From: DASRDB01 sp035652815
GTDB lineage: Bacteria > Chloroflexota > Ktedonobacteria > Ktedonobacterales > Ktedonobacteraceae
Assembly: GCA_035652815.1 (NCBI GenBank)
Contig: DASRDB010000023.1
Coordinates: 1-64,000 of the forward strand
DNA length: 64,000 nt
Direction: 5' to 3'
The notes below the pieces were generated by a model that ran no database searches, was not told the DNA's origin, and saw nothing but the letters and a program-made list of their open reading frames with translations. Made by a program: the position numbers and the translations under genes. This document shows, piece after piece, positions 52,279 to 60,861 of this stretch. Position 1 is the first letter of the stretch; the number at the start of each line of letters is the position of its first letter.

Positions 52279-53886
52279 ATGGAATTTGATCTGAATATAA
52301 TTCCTCCAACGCTTCGCCCTCGCCCGGCGCGTCCTCGCCTGATCGGCTTGCCCGACAGTAGTGACCGCCAGCAGGGAGCGCAGCAAGAGCAGCAAGGATG
52401 CACACCCGTTTCTGAAGTAAGAAGTAATGCAGACACTCCTCCTCTACATGATATTGCCAGGCAAGTGACGGCAGCGCTGCCACGAGCGGGAGGAAACAAC
52501 AGAGCAATAGATACTCCTCTTTCTCAATCAGACAGCGAAATGGCAGATGACATCAGCAAGCAGGCTACCAATCACCTGATGCAACTTAGCGGGATGATGC
52601 CCGCGATCAAGCTGGCGCGCCCAGGGGCCAGTTCTCCTGGCCTGCCAGCCGATGGCGAAGAGGGCTACTGGCCGCGAGGCATTCAACAGACGGGCGCGCT
52701 GCCTGTGGTGAATCTGTATGGCCGCGAACCATTTGGCCGCAGTCTGCCCCGCGTTCCCGCTGTAATGCCCGAAGCTATCGCAGCCGCTTCTGAAAAGGTA
52801 CCAGCCTGGAAAGCGGCACTACAGAGTCCTGCCGTGAAAATCGCTATCGGCTTGCTGGTCGGCATTGGGCTGCTTTTCCTGGTTGCGCACTTCGTAGATA
52901 TTCCCTCGACGGTGCGCGTGCTGCGCGAGAACCTGACGACACCGCGAGGCATTTTGCTGGCCCTGCTCTCTGGCGTGGCTTTCTTAATGGCCTTCTCCAT
53001 TCGCGGTGCGCGCTGGAAACTCTTTTTAAACCCGATTGGCAAGGTCAGTACCTTTAAAGCCATCCAGTTGTTCCTGGTCGGTATATTCTTAAATTTCTTA
53101 TTGCCGATACGAGGCGGCGAAGTTGCCAAGAGCCTGATGCTCAAACGCATTGCCAATATTCCCGTGAGCAAATCCCTGCCAACAGTTGCGATGGACAAGG
53201 CCCTGGATTTGATGCCCGCCCTGTTTATCATGGCAATCGTTCCTTTGCTCGGTGTGCAGATGGATATCAAGCTCTGGGTGGTGCTGGCGCTGGTTGGTGG
53301 CCTGCTTGTTGCTCTGATCTTTTTCATCGCGCTGGCGGCCTGGAAGCGGAACGCGGCTATTCATCTTCTTCAGAAGTTGACAGGCATGCTGCCAAAATCT
53401 ATCGCCAGCAAGATTGAGGGGTTCGCCACCGGCTTTGTGGATTCGCTGCTCGCTGGTGCGCGCCAGCCGAGGATTTTCTTACCGGCGCTGCTGCTCACAA
53501 TAGTAGCGGTCATCTTTGACGGCCTGTTTGCGTGGCTGGCCTTCGCGACGATTGGCTACCCGATCCCCTTCGGCACTGCCATCTTCGGCTACACCGTTTA
53601 CAACATGTTCTACATCCTGCCTACACCGCCTGGACAGGTGGGCAGCAACGAGGCGGTGGGCCTGCTGGTCTTCACCGGCCTGCTGCACCTGCCAGCCGAT
53701 AAAGTAACCGCCATGTTCGTCTTCTCACATCCCTGGGCCGCCATGCTTATGTGTACGACCGGCATGGCCTGCCTCAGTGCCCTCGGCCTGAAGCTCTCCA
53801 GCGCCATGAAAGTGCAGACCGAGGGCGAGAACGTGGAACTTCCCGAAAAACCTGCTGCAATGCGGGGAGTACCGGTTAAGGTGTAG
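52279..53886 (+). CDS. lysylphosphatidylglycerol synthase TM/flippase-like protein
   Basis: A 535-aa protein. A disordered N-terminus of about 180 residues leads to the UPF0104/LPG_synthase_TM region with about eight helices: IAIGLLVGIGLLFLVAHFV, FLNFLLPIRGGEVAKSLMLK (family motif), and YILPTPPGQVGSNEAVGLLV (second motif). Members flip or handle lipid-linked products, fitting the glycan cluster. ATG 52,279 has GAGG 5-6 bases upstream. Confidence 0.88.
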   Translation: MEFDLNIIPPTLRPRPARPRLIGLPDSSDRQQGAQQEQQGCTPVSEVRSNADTPPLHDIARQVTAALPRAGGNNRAIDTPLSQSDSEMADDISKQATNHLMQLSGMMPAIKLARPGASSPGLPADGEEGYWPRGIQQTGALPVVNLYGREPFGRSLPRVPAVMPEAIAAASEKVPAWKAALQSPAVKIAIGLLVGIGLLFLVAHFVDIPSTVRVLRENLTTPRGILLALLSGVAFLMAFSIRGARWKLFLNPIGKVSTFKAIQLFLVGIFLNFLLPIRGGEVAKSLMLKRIANIPVSKSLPTVAMDKALDLMPALFIMAIVPLLGVQMDIKLWVVLALVGGLLVALIFFIALAAWKRNAAIHLLQKLTGMLPKSIASKIEGFATGFVDSLLAGARQPRIFLPALLLTIVAVIFDGLFAWLAFATIGYPIPFGTAIFGYTVYNMFYILPTPPGQVGSNEAVGLLVFTGLLHLPADKVTAMFVFSHPWAAMLMCTTGMACLSALGLKLSSAMKVQTEGENVELPEKPAAMRGVPVKV

Positions 53887-54050
53887 ACCTCTTCTGAAAA
53901 GGAGCAAAGTGCGCCAAAACCTGTGTACGGATTTCATACTCCCACAGGAGAATGGCTTGCTGCCAGTGGCAACGTGAATTGCCTCTTGCGCCAAAGAAGC
54001 GTTCAATGTACACTTACGAGGGTAATAATGCTCAACATGGGAGAAAATTA

Positions 54051-54737
54051 ATGGCCGAAGTGATGCCCGACAACATCCGCCTGTTATTATGCGAAGATCA
54101 GACCCTTATGCGCCAGGGACTGCGCACTGTACTCGAACTTGAACCAGGCTTTCTTGTTGTAGGTGAGGCAGCGAACGGGGAAGAGGCTATTGCGCGCTAT
54201 AAAGAGTTGCAGCGCCAGGGCAATGGCCCTGATGTTGTATTGATGGATATTCAGATGCCGCGTATGAACGGCGTGCAGGCTACCGCCACCATTACCTCAG
54301 CCTATCCGGGCGCGCGCGTGATTATTCTCACCACTTTTGACTACGAGGACTACGTTTTCGAGGCCATCAAAGCCGGGGCGATGGGCTACCTGCTCAAAGA
54401 TGTGCCAGCCGACGAACTCACCTCTACCATTCGCCGGGTTTACGCGGGCGAGCCGTTTATCCAGCCTAAAGTCGCCAGTAAGATGTTAATGGAGTTCGGG
54501 CGCAAAGGACGACCGGCTGCTTCAGCAAGGACGGAACCGGTGGAAGAGGAACTGAGCGCCAGAGAGATTGAAGTACTCAAACTGCTGGCGGCAGGGGCCA
54601 GCAACCGCGAAATCGCCGACCGGCTGGTGCTTGCGGAGGGTACTGTCAAAAACCACGTCTCGAATATTTTGGGCAAGCTGCACGCGGAGAATCGCACGCA
54701 GGCGGCAAATTTTGCACGCGAGAGAAAATTAATCTAA
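54051..54737 (+). CDS. NarL/FixJ-type response regulator
   Basis: A 228-aa regulator: receiver with LLLCEDQTLMRQGLRTVLEL, phospho-acceptor Asp in DVVLMDIQMPRMNG and Lys in YLLKDVPADEL; LuxR HTH at the C-terminus (LSAREIEVLKLLAAGASNRE, VLAEGTVKNHVSNIL). ATG 54,051 follows GGGAGA. No kinase is encoded beside it on this strand; the large kinase at 55,671 might be its partner. Confidence 0.93.
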   Translation: MAEVMPDNIRLLLCEDQTLMRQGLRTVLELEPGFLVVGEAANGEEAIARYKELQRQGNGPDVVLMDIQMPRMNGVQATATITSAYPGARVIILTTFDYEDYVFEAIKAGAMGYLLKDVPADELTSTIRRVYAGEPFIQPKVASKMLMEFGRKGRPAASARTEPVEEELSAREIEVLKLLAAGASNREIADRLVLAEGTVKNHVSNILGKLHAENRTQAANFARERKLI

Positions 54738-54820
54738 AAATGTAGGGACGCGATTCATCGCGTCCTGCCTCTCGTGCGCGTTGGCGGGCAGGACGCGATG
54801 AATCGCGTCCCTACATTTTT
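54736..54820. terminator. family A repeat acting as bidirectional terminator
   Basis: A full family A palindrome (54,741-54,815) with AAAAA before and TTTTT after sits between convergent genes. The long stem plus T-tracts in both directions gives a terminator form. Confidence 0.75.
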
Positions 54821-54829
54821 AGAAACGAT

Positions 54830-55447
54830 TTATGATGCCGTTTCTTTCACCAGCTCATCTTCCATGCCGATGAACCTGCGCAGTCTCAGCTTCACTTCGG
54901 CATAGGCGCGGCTGTACCAGGTCTCGCCTCGTAGCGCCTTGATGTAGGCCATCTGTGCCGCGATGATAATCAAGGAGAGCGGTGGCACCAGCGCCTCAAG
55001 GTCAATTGCCTCGTCGCCGGGATCAGCGGACATACCTGGAATAATGCTCTTGCCTATCCAGAAATGATAGTTGATGGTCATGAGGCTGCCTGCAATGGCT
55101 GCGAAGATAACCAACGTGCAGATGCCTACCGCCAGCTTATGTTGCGCGTCCTCGCGCAAACGCGGCGAACTCAGGACGATGATTGCGCCAGCCAGCAAGG
55201 CCAGACCGGTAATAACCTCTGTCCACTCGATGAGATAGCCGAAAAAGACGCCATGCGGCATCACAAATGCTTTCAAAAACCCGATATACCAGCTATTGGG
55301 GTTATCCTGAAAGCCGCCCTGGAGCGTGCTGTCTAATTGCTGCGGAAATGTGCCTGAGAGTACTTTATTGATCCCCGAGACGATCCATTCCCACCCAAGA
55401 ATGACCTGAAGTGCCGCGAGCATGTACCGGGCAGCTTTACTCAACAT
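54830..55447 (-). CDS. DoxX-like membrane protein
   Basis: A 205-aa protein with four helices (LAALQVILGWEWIVSGINKV, GYLIEWTEVITGLALLAGAI, LAVGICTLVIFAAIAGSLMT, LEALVPPLSLIIIAAQMAYI). The first helix with GWEWIVSGINKVLSG fits DoxX/TQO small-subunit families, linked to quinone or thiol redox. Its promoter carries the four-repeat box shared with the kinase-regulator operon and the multicopper oxidase. Confidence 0.82.
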   Translation of the reverse strand: MLSKAARYMLAALQVILGWEWIVSGINKVLSGTFPQQLDSTLQGGFQDNPNSWYIGFLKAFVMPHGVFFGYLIEWTEVITGLALLAGAIIVLSSPRLREDAQHKLAVGICTLVIFAAIAGSLMTINYHFWIGKSIIPGMSADPGDEAIDLEALVPPLSLIIIAAQMAYIKALRGETWYSRAYAEVKLRLRRFIGMEDELVKETAS

Positions 55448-55511
55448 AGTCCAATCCTTTCTGAACGTGCTGTTTTTATGTACACATCACACTGTTTTTT
55501 GTTCTGGAACT

Positions 55512-55575
55512 ATTCTAAAGTCGGAGAATCACAAAAATATCACATGAACGCGGCGTAAGATCACAGCGAAGTCAC
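55512..55575 (-). promoter_or_regulatory. four-repeat GTGATT box and -10 of the DoxX gene
   Basis: On the minus strand, GTGACT, GTGATC, GTGATA and GTGATT start at 55,575, 55,564, 55,543 and 55,532: spacing 11, 21, 11. A TAGAAT -10 lies at 55,517-55,512, nine bases after the last repeat. The box covers the -35 position, as for a PhoB-type activator. Confidence 0.75.
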
Positions 55576-55641
55576 AGGAGTCAAATACCTGGAGGGCACC
55601 AGCGAGGGGTGCCTTCCAGGTATTTGACTCCTGTGACTTCG
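55567..55641. repeat. 75-bp near-perfect palindrome
   Basis: CGAAGTCACAGGAGTCAAAT and onward pairs with the complementary arm ending GACTTCG, over about 33 bp with a short loop. It sits just beyond the kinase gene's 3' end and abuts the DoxX four-repeat box. No T-tract follows, so it is not an obvious terminator. Confidence 0.75.
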
Positions 55642-55670
55642 GGGTCTTTCTGTCTTTGGGGAACTCTTCT

Positions 55671-58286
55671 TTAAACCTCAGTCAAAGGCAACGAGACATA
55701 AAACGTTGATCCTTGTCCCTCGACAGACTCGAACCAGATGCGCCCGCCCTGGCGTTCGACCAGTTCGCGGCTCAGATAGAGGCCGAGGCCGGTGCCGCCA
55801 ATATTGCGGGCGCGCGTGTTATCGGCGCGCATAAAGCGGCTGAAGATGCGGCTCTGCTGATTCTCTGGAATACCAATGCCGTAGTCGCGTATGGACAGAA
55901 TGGCTTGCGCGTGTTCGTCGTCCTCTCGCAGCTTCACTTCGATCTTGCCGCCATCAGGGCTGTACTTGATGGCGTTATTGAGGAGATTGGTTAACACCTG
56001 TTCTGTGCGGCGCGCATCTACCTCGCTTACGATATATTCTGCTGAGGCCTCAAGCGAAATAGTATGCATGTTCGTTGTCACCTGCACCCGCTTGATAACG
56101 CGCTGTGCCAGGGCAACAAGGTCGGTAGGCTCGATTTGCAGTTGCAGGCGTCCGGCTTGCAGGCGTGTGACGTCGAGCAGGTCTTCGGTCAGTTCAACCA
56201 GGCGCGAGGTGCCCTGGTCAATATCCTGAATGGCCTCCAGTTGCCAGTCGTCCAGCGTCGCCCCTTTGCCGCGTGCCGTTTGCAACAGCAACATCTGCGC
56301 GAAGCCTTTGATGACCGCCAGCGGGGTGCGCAATTCATGCGCGGCAATGCCAATAAACTCGTCCTTGACGCGCTCGGCTTCTTTGAGAGGGGTCACGTCT
56401 TGCTGAATGATCAGCGCCACCGGCTCCATTTCTTCATATGTGCCGCCATCGTGAGCGGAAAGAATGCGCGGATTCAAAGGAACGGCGTTCATCAGCACAG
56501 GCAAGGTGGTGCCATCGGGATGTCGGATGGTTTCTTGATGATGATGGACAGCGCAGCCATTTCTTACTGCGCGCAGGGTGGCGAACTCGTCAGTGGCAAG
56601 GGGGCGGCCATCGCTGTGAAACACACGAATGCCATTGTTCTCGAGAAATTCCTGCATGGGCTGGCCCTGGGGCCAGTGCGCGCCCCATAATTCATCCACG
56701 AACTTGTTTGCCAGCACCAGCCGCGCATCCGGTCCTCTTACAAGATACACACTGCCAGGCAATTCATCGAGAATTGTTTGCAGGAGGGCGCGCCTCGTCT
56801 CAGTCTCTGCATGGGCCTGCCGTTCGGAAAACAGTCTTTGCGCCTCGGTAATATCGCGCCAGACAACGACTGCGCCACTGTTGCTCCTTTGTTTTCGAAT
56901 ATAGGCGCTTTGTTTCAGCGGTCCGGTCGGCGCGCGCATCGGTACGGCGTGAATGCTGTATTCACGGGGATCGGAATCGTCTGGAATCGTAATTTGCCTG
57001 TGATATTCCATTTCGCCATGCAGGGCCTGTTGGGCTACTTCTTGCAAAAGTGTATCGGCAGAGAGCGTATGACTGGCCGCGAGTTGCTCGCGCAGGCGGA
57101 GAGAGGTACGGTTCTCGCGCTGTATTTTCCCCTGTTCATCCACCAGGGTGATGCCTTCGGCAATGCTCTCGAAAATGGAATCCAGTTCGCTTGCGCGCAT
57201 CTGTGCTGCCATGTACAACCGGGCATTTTCAAGCGCAACCGCCGCCTGGGACGATAGTCCAACCAGCAATTCTTCGTCTTCTTGCGTGAACTGATCTGGC
57301 TCGGTATGACCGAGCAGCAATCCGCCACGCACATTGCCGTTGTGGTCCAGGAGCGGCACGCCCAGGAAACTGCGAATAATGGGGTGCCCGCGTGGAACAC
57401 CCATCGATTTTAACCCCTCTTTCGCCAAATGTCCTTGTGCATAGTGAGAGGCTGCCTGCAACGCCTCTTCGCGGTATTCGCTTTGTGAAACAGGCGCTTT
57501 TCCCCCATGCGCTGTGCTGCCTTGTTGAACGAATGTCAGCGCGTCCGGTACGCGCACAGGCACGCCATGCCGGAAAATAGGGGCTAGCAATCCCTCGCCG
57601 CCAAGTGGCATACGCTGGAAAAGTCTTTCCTGCTCGGGGGTGACGCCGATTACGGCTGCCAGGTGAAAGAAATTGCCCTCAGATGGAACTAATGGTTCGC
57701 CCATTTCGTTGACCGGGCGCAGGGTGAAGGCGGCAAAACTTGCGCCTGTCAGGTCGCGTGCCGTTTGCGCAATCAGGCGCAGCAGGCGTTTTTCGTCCAG
57801 TTCGCTGATGAGAGCGGTGCCGATACGGTTCAGGGCGGCCAGGCGTTCCGCCGCGTGAATAGCGCGGGTGCGGCCATAACGGGCAAGCTGAACGATCACT
57901 AACATGAAGCCCATCACTGCTGCTAGCGTCGCCAGTTGCGCTATGCTTTCTAGGCCGGGTAATTTGAGGCTATTAAAAGGAGGAATAAAGAAAAAGTAGA
58001 CGCAGAAGAGCGCCAGTATTCCCCCGATCACTGCCAGCCGCCATTGCCAATGATAGGCCAGCATCGCAATCACTGGAAGGTAGATCAAGCCTGGATTTAC
58101 CAGCACCACCACCTCGCGATTGAAGATCATAATGAAAAGCGTTGCCAGCAGCGTGCCAACCAGCATGGTAAGGGGCCCGGAATAGGACTCTTTTGTCCAC
58201 TTATCCAGTTGTGCTCGTAACTGAACTATACGAGGTGATGTCCATATCGTCTCTATTTGTTGTGCCAGTTTATTCGTGGATGCCAT
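55671..58286 (-). CDS. multi-sensor histidine kinase
   Basis: An 871-aa kinase. Residues about 35-125 are DUF4118/KdpD-like helices (LTMLVGTLLATLFIMIF, LAVIGGILALFCVYFFFIPP). A GAF domain (about 140-350), one or two PAS domains (about 365-620), HisKA with phospho-His in AAHELRTPLAVIKGFAQMLL, and a HATPase_c domain with NLLNNAIKYSPDGG and GIGIPENQQSRIFSRFMRAD follow. No regulator is next to it on this strand; it diverges from the second kinase. Confidence 0.93.
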   Translation of the reverse strand: MASTNKLAQQIETIWTSPRIVQLRAQLDKWTKESYSGPLTMLVGTLLATLFIMIFNREVVVLVNPGLIYLPVIAMLAYHWQWRLAVIGGILALFCVYFFFIPPFNSLKLPGLESIAQLATLAAVMGFMLVIVQLARYGRTRAIHAAERLAALNRIGTALISELDEKRLLRLIAQTARDLTGASFAAFTLRPVNEMGEPLVPSEGNFFHLAAVIGVTPEQERLFQRMPLGGEGLLAPIFRHGVPVRVPDALTFVQQGSTAHGGKAPVSQSEYREEALQAASHYAQGHLAKEGLKSMGVPRGHPIIRSFLGVPLLDHNGNVRGGLLLGHTEPDQFTQEDEELLVGLSSQAAVALENARLYMAAQMRASELDSIFESIAEGITLVDEQGKIQRENRTSLRLREQLAASHTLSADTLLQEVAQQALHGEMEYHRQITIPDDSDPREYSIHAVPMRAPTGPLKQSAYIRKQRSNSGAVVVWRDITEAQRLFSERQAHAETETRRALLQTILDELPGSVYLVRGPDARLVLANKFVDELWGAHWPQGQPMQEFLENNGIRVFHSDGRPLATDEFATLRAVRNGCAVHHHQETIRHPDGTTLPVLMNAVPLNPRILSAHDGGTYEEMEPVALIIQQDVTPLKEAERVKDEFIGIAAHELRTPLAVIKGFAQMLLLQTARGKGATLDDWQLEAIQDIDQGTSRLVELTEDLLDVTRLQAGRLQLQIEPTDLVALAQRVIKRVQVTTNMHTISLEASAEYIVSEVDARRTEQVLTNLLNNAIKYSPDGGKIEVKLREDDEHAQAILSIRDYGIGIPENQQSRIFSRFMRADNTRARNIGGTGLGLYLSRELVERQGGRIWFESVEGQGSTFYVSLPLTEV

Positions 58287-58301
58287 CTGCTTTCAGTTTC
58301 T

Positions 58302-58365
58302 GTGACCGAATCGTGATTTAAAAGCTTATTCTGTGATATCAATGTGAATACCATCACCTTATAAT
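58302..58365 (+). promoter_or_regulatory. four-repeat box and -10 of the kinase-regulator operon
   Basis: GTGACC, GTGATT, GTGATA and GTGAAT start at 58,302, 58,313, 58,333 and 58,344: spacing 11, 20, 11. TATAAT lies at 58,360-58,365, ten bases after the last repeat. This suggests autoregulation. The box also lies 16 bases from the divergent kinase start. Confidence 0.75.
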
Positions 58366-58428
58366 AATCCACAAACAGGATGAGCGACAAGCGCCGAAAA
58401 GTGCTGCTAATAAAATTGTGGGGTGAGT

Positions 58429-59835
58429 ATGGTTATAGAAAATACATTGTCGCCGGAGTCGCTACCAGCAGAGCTTTTGCCTGCTTTGTTCGATCTCGCG
58501 AAACTGGCCCGGCTGGCTGGTTCTATTGAGTTTGAGGAATTAGGGGAAGTTGCCAGTGCCCTTTTGAAGCGCCTGTTACAGCTTTGTGAGGCAGAACAAG
58601 GAGCCTTGCTGCTGAGCAGAGAGCATGACCATGCTCATTCATACGACGCATCATCAGCCTTTCGGGCGCTCGCTTTGCAGAACATAGGAGAGGAAGACGC
58701 GCAAGATGCCCTGACGGCTTTCGCCTCGGGTAAGGAAATGCCGACCAATATCTCATGCTGGATAACGTATCGCATTGATCTAGGAAGGCCAGAAGCCGGG
58801 AATATATTCGATTCTTTAGACAGTATGACGGAATTGCGTGATGACAATTCTGTTAAACAACCATACGTGTTGCTCATCCTTGGTTGGCCGGGTGGAGAAA
58901 AAAACGAGCATATCGTTCAAGATGCGCGCAGGCGCGTGCCCTGGGTAGCGAATGCGATTGCGAGCATAGTTGAGAGCATTTTGCTGGCGGAGCGAGTTCA
59001 TGAACTAGAGACCAGCTCTGTGCGCGAAGCCTTATATGGCATGGAATTGCTCAAAGCGGAGTTATTGGGAACTGTCAGCCACGAACTGCGCAGCCCACTT
59101 GCCTCGATCAAGGGCTATGCTGCAACGCTGATCCGGCATGAGCGCCGCCTTTCTCGCGAGGAACGACATCAGTTCCTGCTGGCAATTAATGAGGCGAGCG
59201 ACCGGCTTGAAGGCATCATCGAGCGCTTGTTGGAAATTTCGCAGTTGGAAACCGGGCAGGTGACGATAGAACTGGCACCTGTAGATGTTGTCCATCTCGC
59301 GGACGAAGCCATTGCGGCGCTTAAGGAGCGCATCAATGTCGCTGCTCCCGCTCAGTTTGTCTTCCAGCTTCGCCTGCAGGACGCCGCAGGAAAGCCGACG
59401 GAGGATGTTCCTCTGATCCTCGCCGACCAGCGACGTTTGCGCGAGGTACTCGATAACTTGCTTGAAAATGCGATTAAATTTTCGCCAGATGGTGGCTGCG
59501 TCCAGGTGACTATCCGTCCGGTTAATCAGACAGAGGGTGAGCAACAAAAAGGACATAGCGAAGAACCGGGAGTGGCTCCCCAACGCATGCTGGAGATTTG
59601 TGTCTCAGACATGGGTATGGGTATCCCAACGGAACACCTCGAGCGCATTTTTGACCGGTTTCATCGGGTCGATACGCGCCTGACGCGCGAAGTTAATGGG
59701 CTGGGATTAGGCCTGACGATTTGCAAGCGCATCGTCGAGCTTCATCACGGCGTGATCTGGGCGCAGAGCGATCCCGAGGGGAAAGGAAGCGCCTTCTATG
59801 TACGCCTGCCCCTTGACCCGCAACCACTTGAATAA
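58429..59835 (+). CDS. sensor histidine kinase
   Basis: A 468-aa kinase without clear membrane helices. An N-terminal GAF-like sensor (about 1-190) precedes HisKA with phospho-His in GTVSHELRSPLASIKGYAAT, then HATPase_c with NLLENAIKFSPDGG, MGMGIPTEHLERIFDRFHRV and GLGLGLTICKRIVELH. GGGG lies ahead of ATG 58,429; a GTG at 58,423 is possible. Pairs with the OmpR-type regulator 80 nt downstream. Confidence 0.93.
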   Translation: MVIENTLSPESLPAELLPALFDLAKLARLAGSIEFEELGEVASALLKRLLQLCEAEQGALLLSREHDHAHSYDASSAFRALALQNIGEEDAQDALTAFASGKEMPTNISCWITYRIDLGRPEAGNIFDSLDSMTELRDDNSVKQPYVLLILGWPGGEKNEHIVQDARRRVPWVANAIASIVESILLAERVHELETSSVREALYGMELLKAELLGTVSHELRSPLASIKGYAATLIRHERRLSREERHQFLLAINEASDRLEGIIERLLEISQLETGQVTIELAPVDVVHLADEAIAALKERINVAAPAQFVFQLRLQDAAGKPTEDVPLILADQRRLREVLDNLLENAIKFSPDGGCVQVTIRPVNQTEGEQQKGHSEEPGVAPQRMLEICVSDMGMGIPTEHLERIFDRFHRVDTRLTREVNGLGLGLTICKRIVELHHGVIWAQSDPEGKGSAFYVRLPLDPQPLE

Positions 59836-59915
59836 ACGGAGAAACTATGTTTGGTTTCCTTCTAGCGTTTGAGCATATAATAATGAAAAGTCGTAAGAGA
59901 AAGAAGGTATAGCAT

Positions 59916-60647
59916 ATGCCAGCCAGAAAAACCACTATCCTCACCGCTGATGACGATCCACAATTGCTACGCTTAATGACGCGCAATCTCCAACTTGAAG
60001 GATATGAAGTTATACCAACCAGCGATGGCCAGCAGGCTCTGGAAGAGATAGAGCGTAATTCGCCCGACCTTGTGCTGTTGGATGTGATGATGCCAAAAAT
60101 GGATGGCTTTACCGTTTGTAACCGGGTGCGCCAGTTTTCTTCTGTACCCATTATCATTGTCACCGCGCGCGGGCAGGATCAGGATAAAGTGCGTGGCCTC
60201 GATCTCGGCGCGGACGACTACCTGACCAAACCATTCAGCGTTGACGAATTGCTTGCTCGCGTGCGCGCTGTGTTGCGCCGCTCCCAGTTAAGCGCAAAGG
60301 AACACGCGCAGGGCATGCGTACCACACTGACGACAGGCGACCTCACCATAGATTTTGCCCAGCATCTCGTGACGCTGAAAGGGCAAGAGGTTCCACTAAC
60401 GCCCACCGAATATCGCATTCTCGAGTATCTTGCCCAGAATGCCGGTCGCGTGGTGACGCAGGACCTGCTGCTGGAACATGTCTGGGGGTCGGAATACCTT
60501 GGCGAGAGCCACATGTTGCAGGTGAATATCAACCGACTGCGGCGCAAGCTTGAGGCCGACCCCTCATCGCCCCATTACATTCAAACGAAGGTCGGGGTTG
60601 GATATACGCTGGCTTCGCTTCCACCTGCACATGGCACCAATGGATAA
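59916..60647 (+). CDS. OmpR/PhoB-type response regulator
   Basis: A 243-aa regulator: acidic pocket LTADDDPQLLRLMTRNLQ, phospho-acceptor Asp in LVLLDVMMPKMDGF, Lys in DDYLTKPFSVDELLARVRAV; winged helix at the C-terminus (LTPTEYRILEYLAQNAGRVV, INRLRRKLEADPSSPHYIQT). Such proteins bind direct repeats 11 bp apart, as found at three nearby promoters. Confidence 0.95.
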   Translation: MPARKTTILTADDDPQLLRLMTRNLQLEGYEVIPTSDGQQALEEIERNSPDLVLLDVMMPKMDGFTVCNRVRQFSSVPIIIVTARGQDQDKVRGLDLGADDYLTKPFSVDELLARVRAVLRRSQLSAKEHAQGMRTTLTTGDLTIDFAQHLVTLKGQEVPLTPTEYRILEYLAQNAGRVVTQDLLLEHVWGSEYLGESHMLQVNINRLRRKLEADPSSPHYIQTKVGVGYTLASLPPAHGTNG

Positions 60648-60707
60648 ATTCTCACAAAAAGAGGTCTGCCGCTCGCATAAGCGGCAGACCTCTTTTTGTG
60701 AGAATTT
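60646..60707. terminator. strong intrinsic terminator
   Basis: Arms of about 28 bp (AAATTCTCACAAAAAGAGGT and on) pair perfectly around CGCATA, with a T5 run in the right arm. It ends the kinase-regulator operon. Confidence 0.9.
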
Positions 60708-60716
60708 ACTCAGAAT

Positions 60717-60780
60717 GTGATTAGCTCGTGATTTTTCCCTCTCGCCGTGTGATTTCTCTGTGATTGCGCCACCCTATTCT
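60717..60780 (+). promoter_or_regulatory. four-repeat GTGATT box and -10 of the multicopper oxidase gene
   Basis: GTGATT occurs unchanged at 60,717, 60,728, 60,749 and 60,760: spacing 11, 21, 11. TATTCT (60,775-60,780) lies nine bases after the last repeat. This layout equals that of the DoxX promoter. Confidence 0.8.
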
Positions 60781-60861
60781 TAGAACAGGCAAGAACCCTG
60801 GTGAAAGAAATCAGGCAAGGCAGAGGAAACATTTTTCACGCAAGTGAAAGGAAACACAGAC

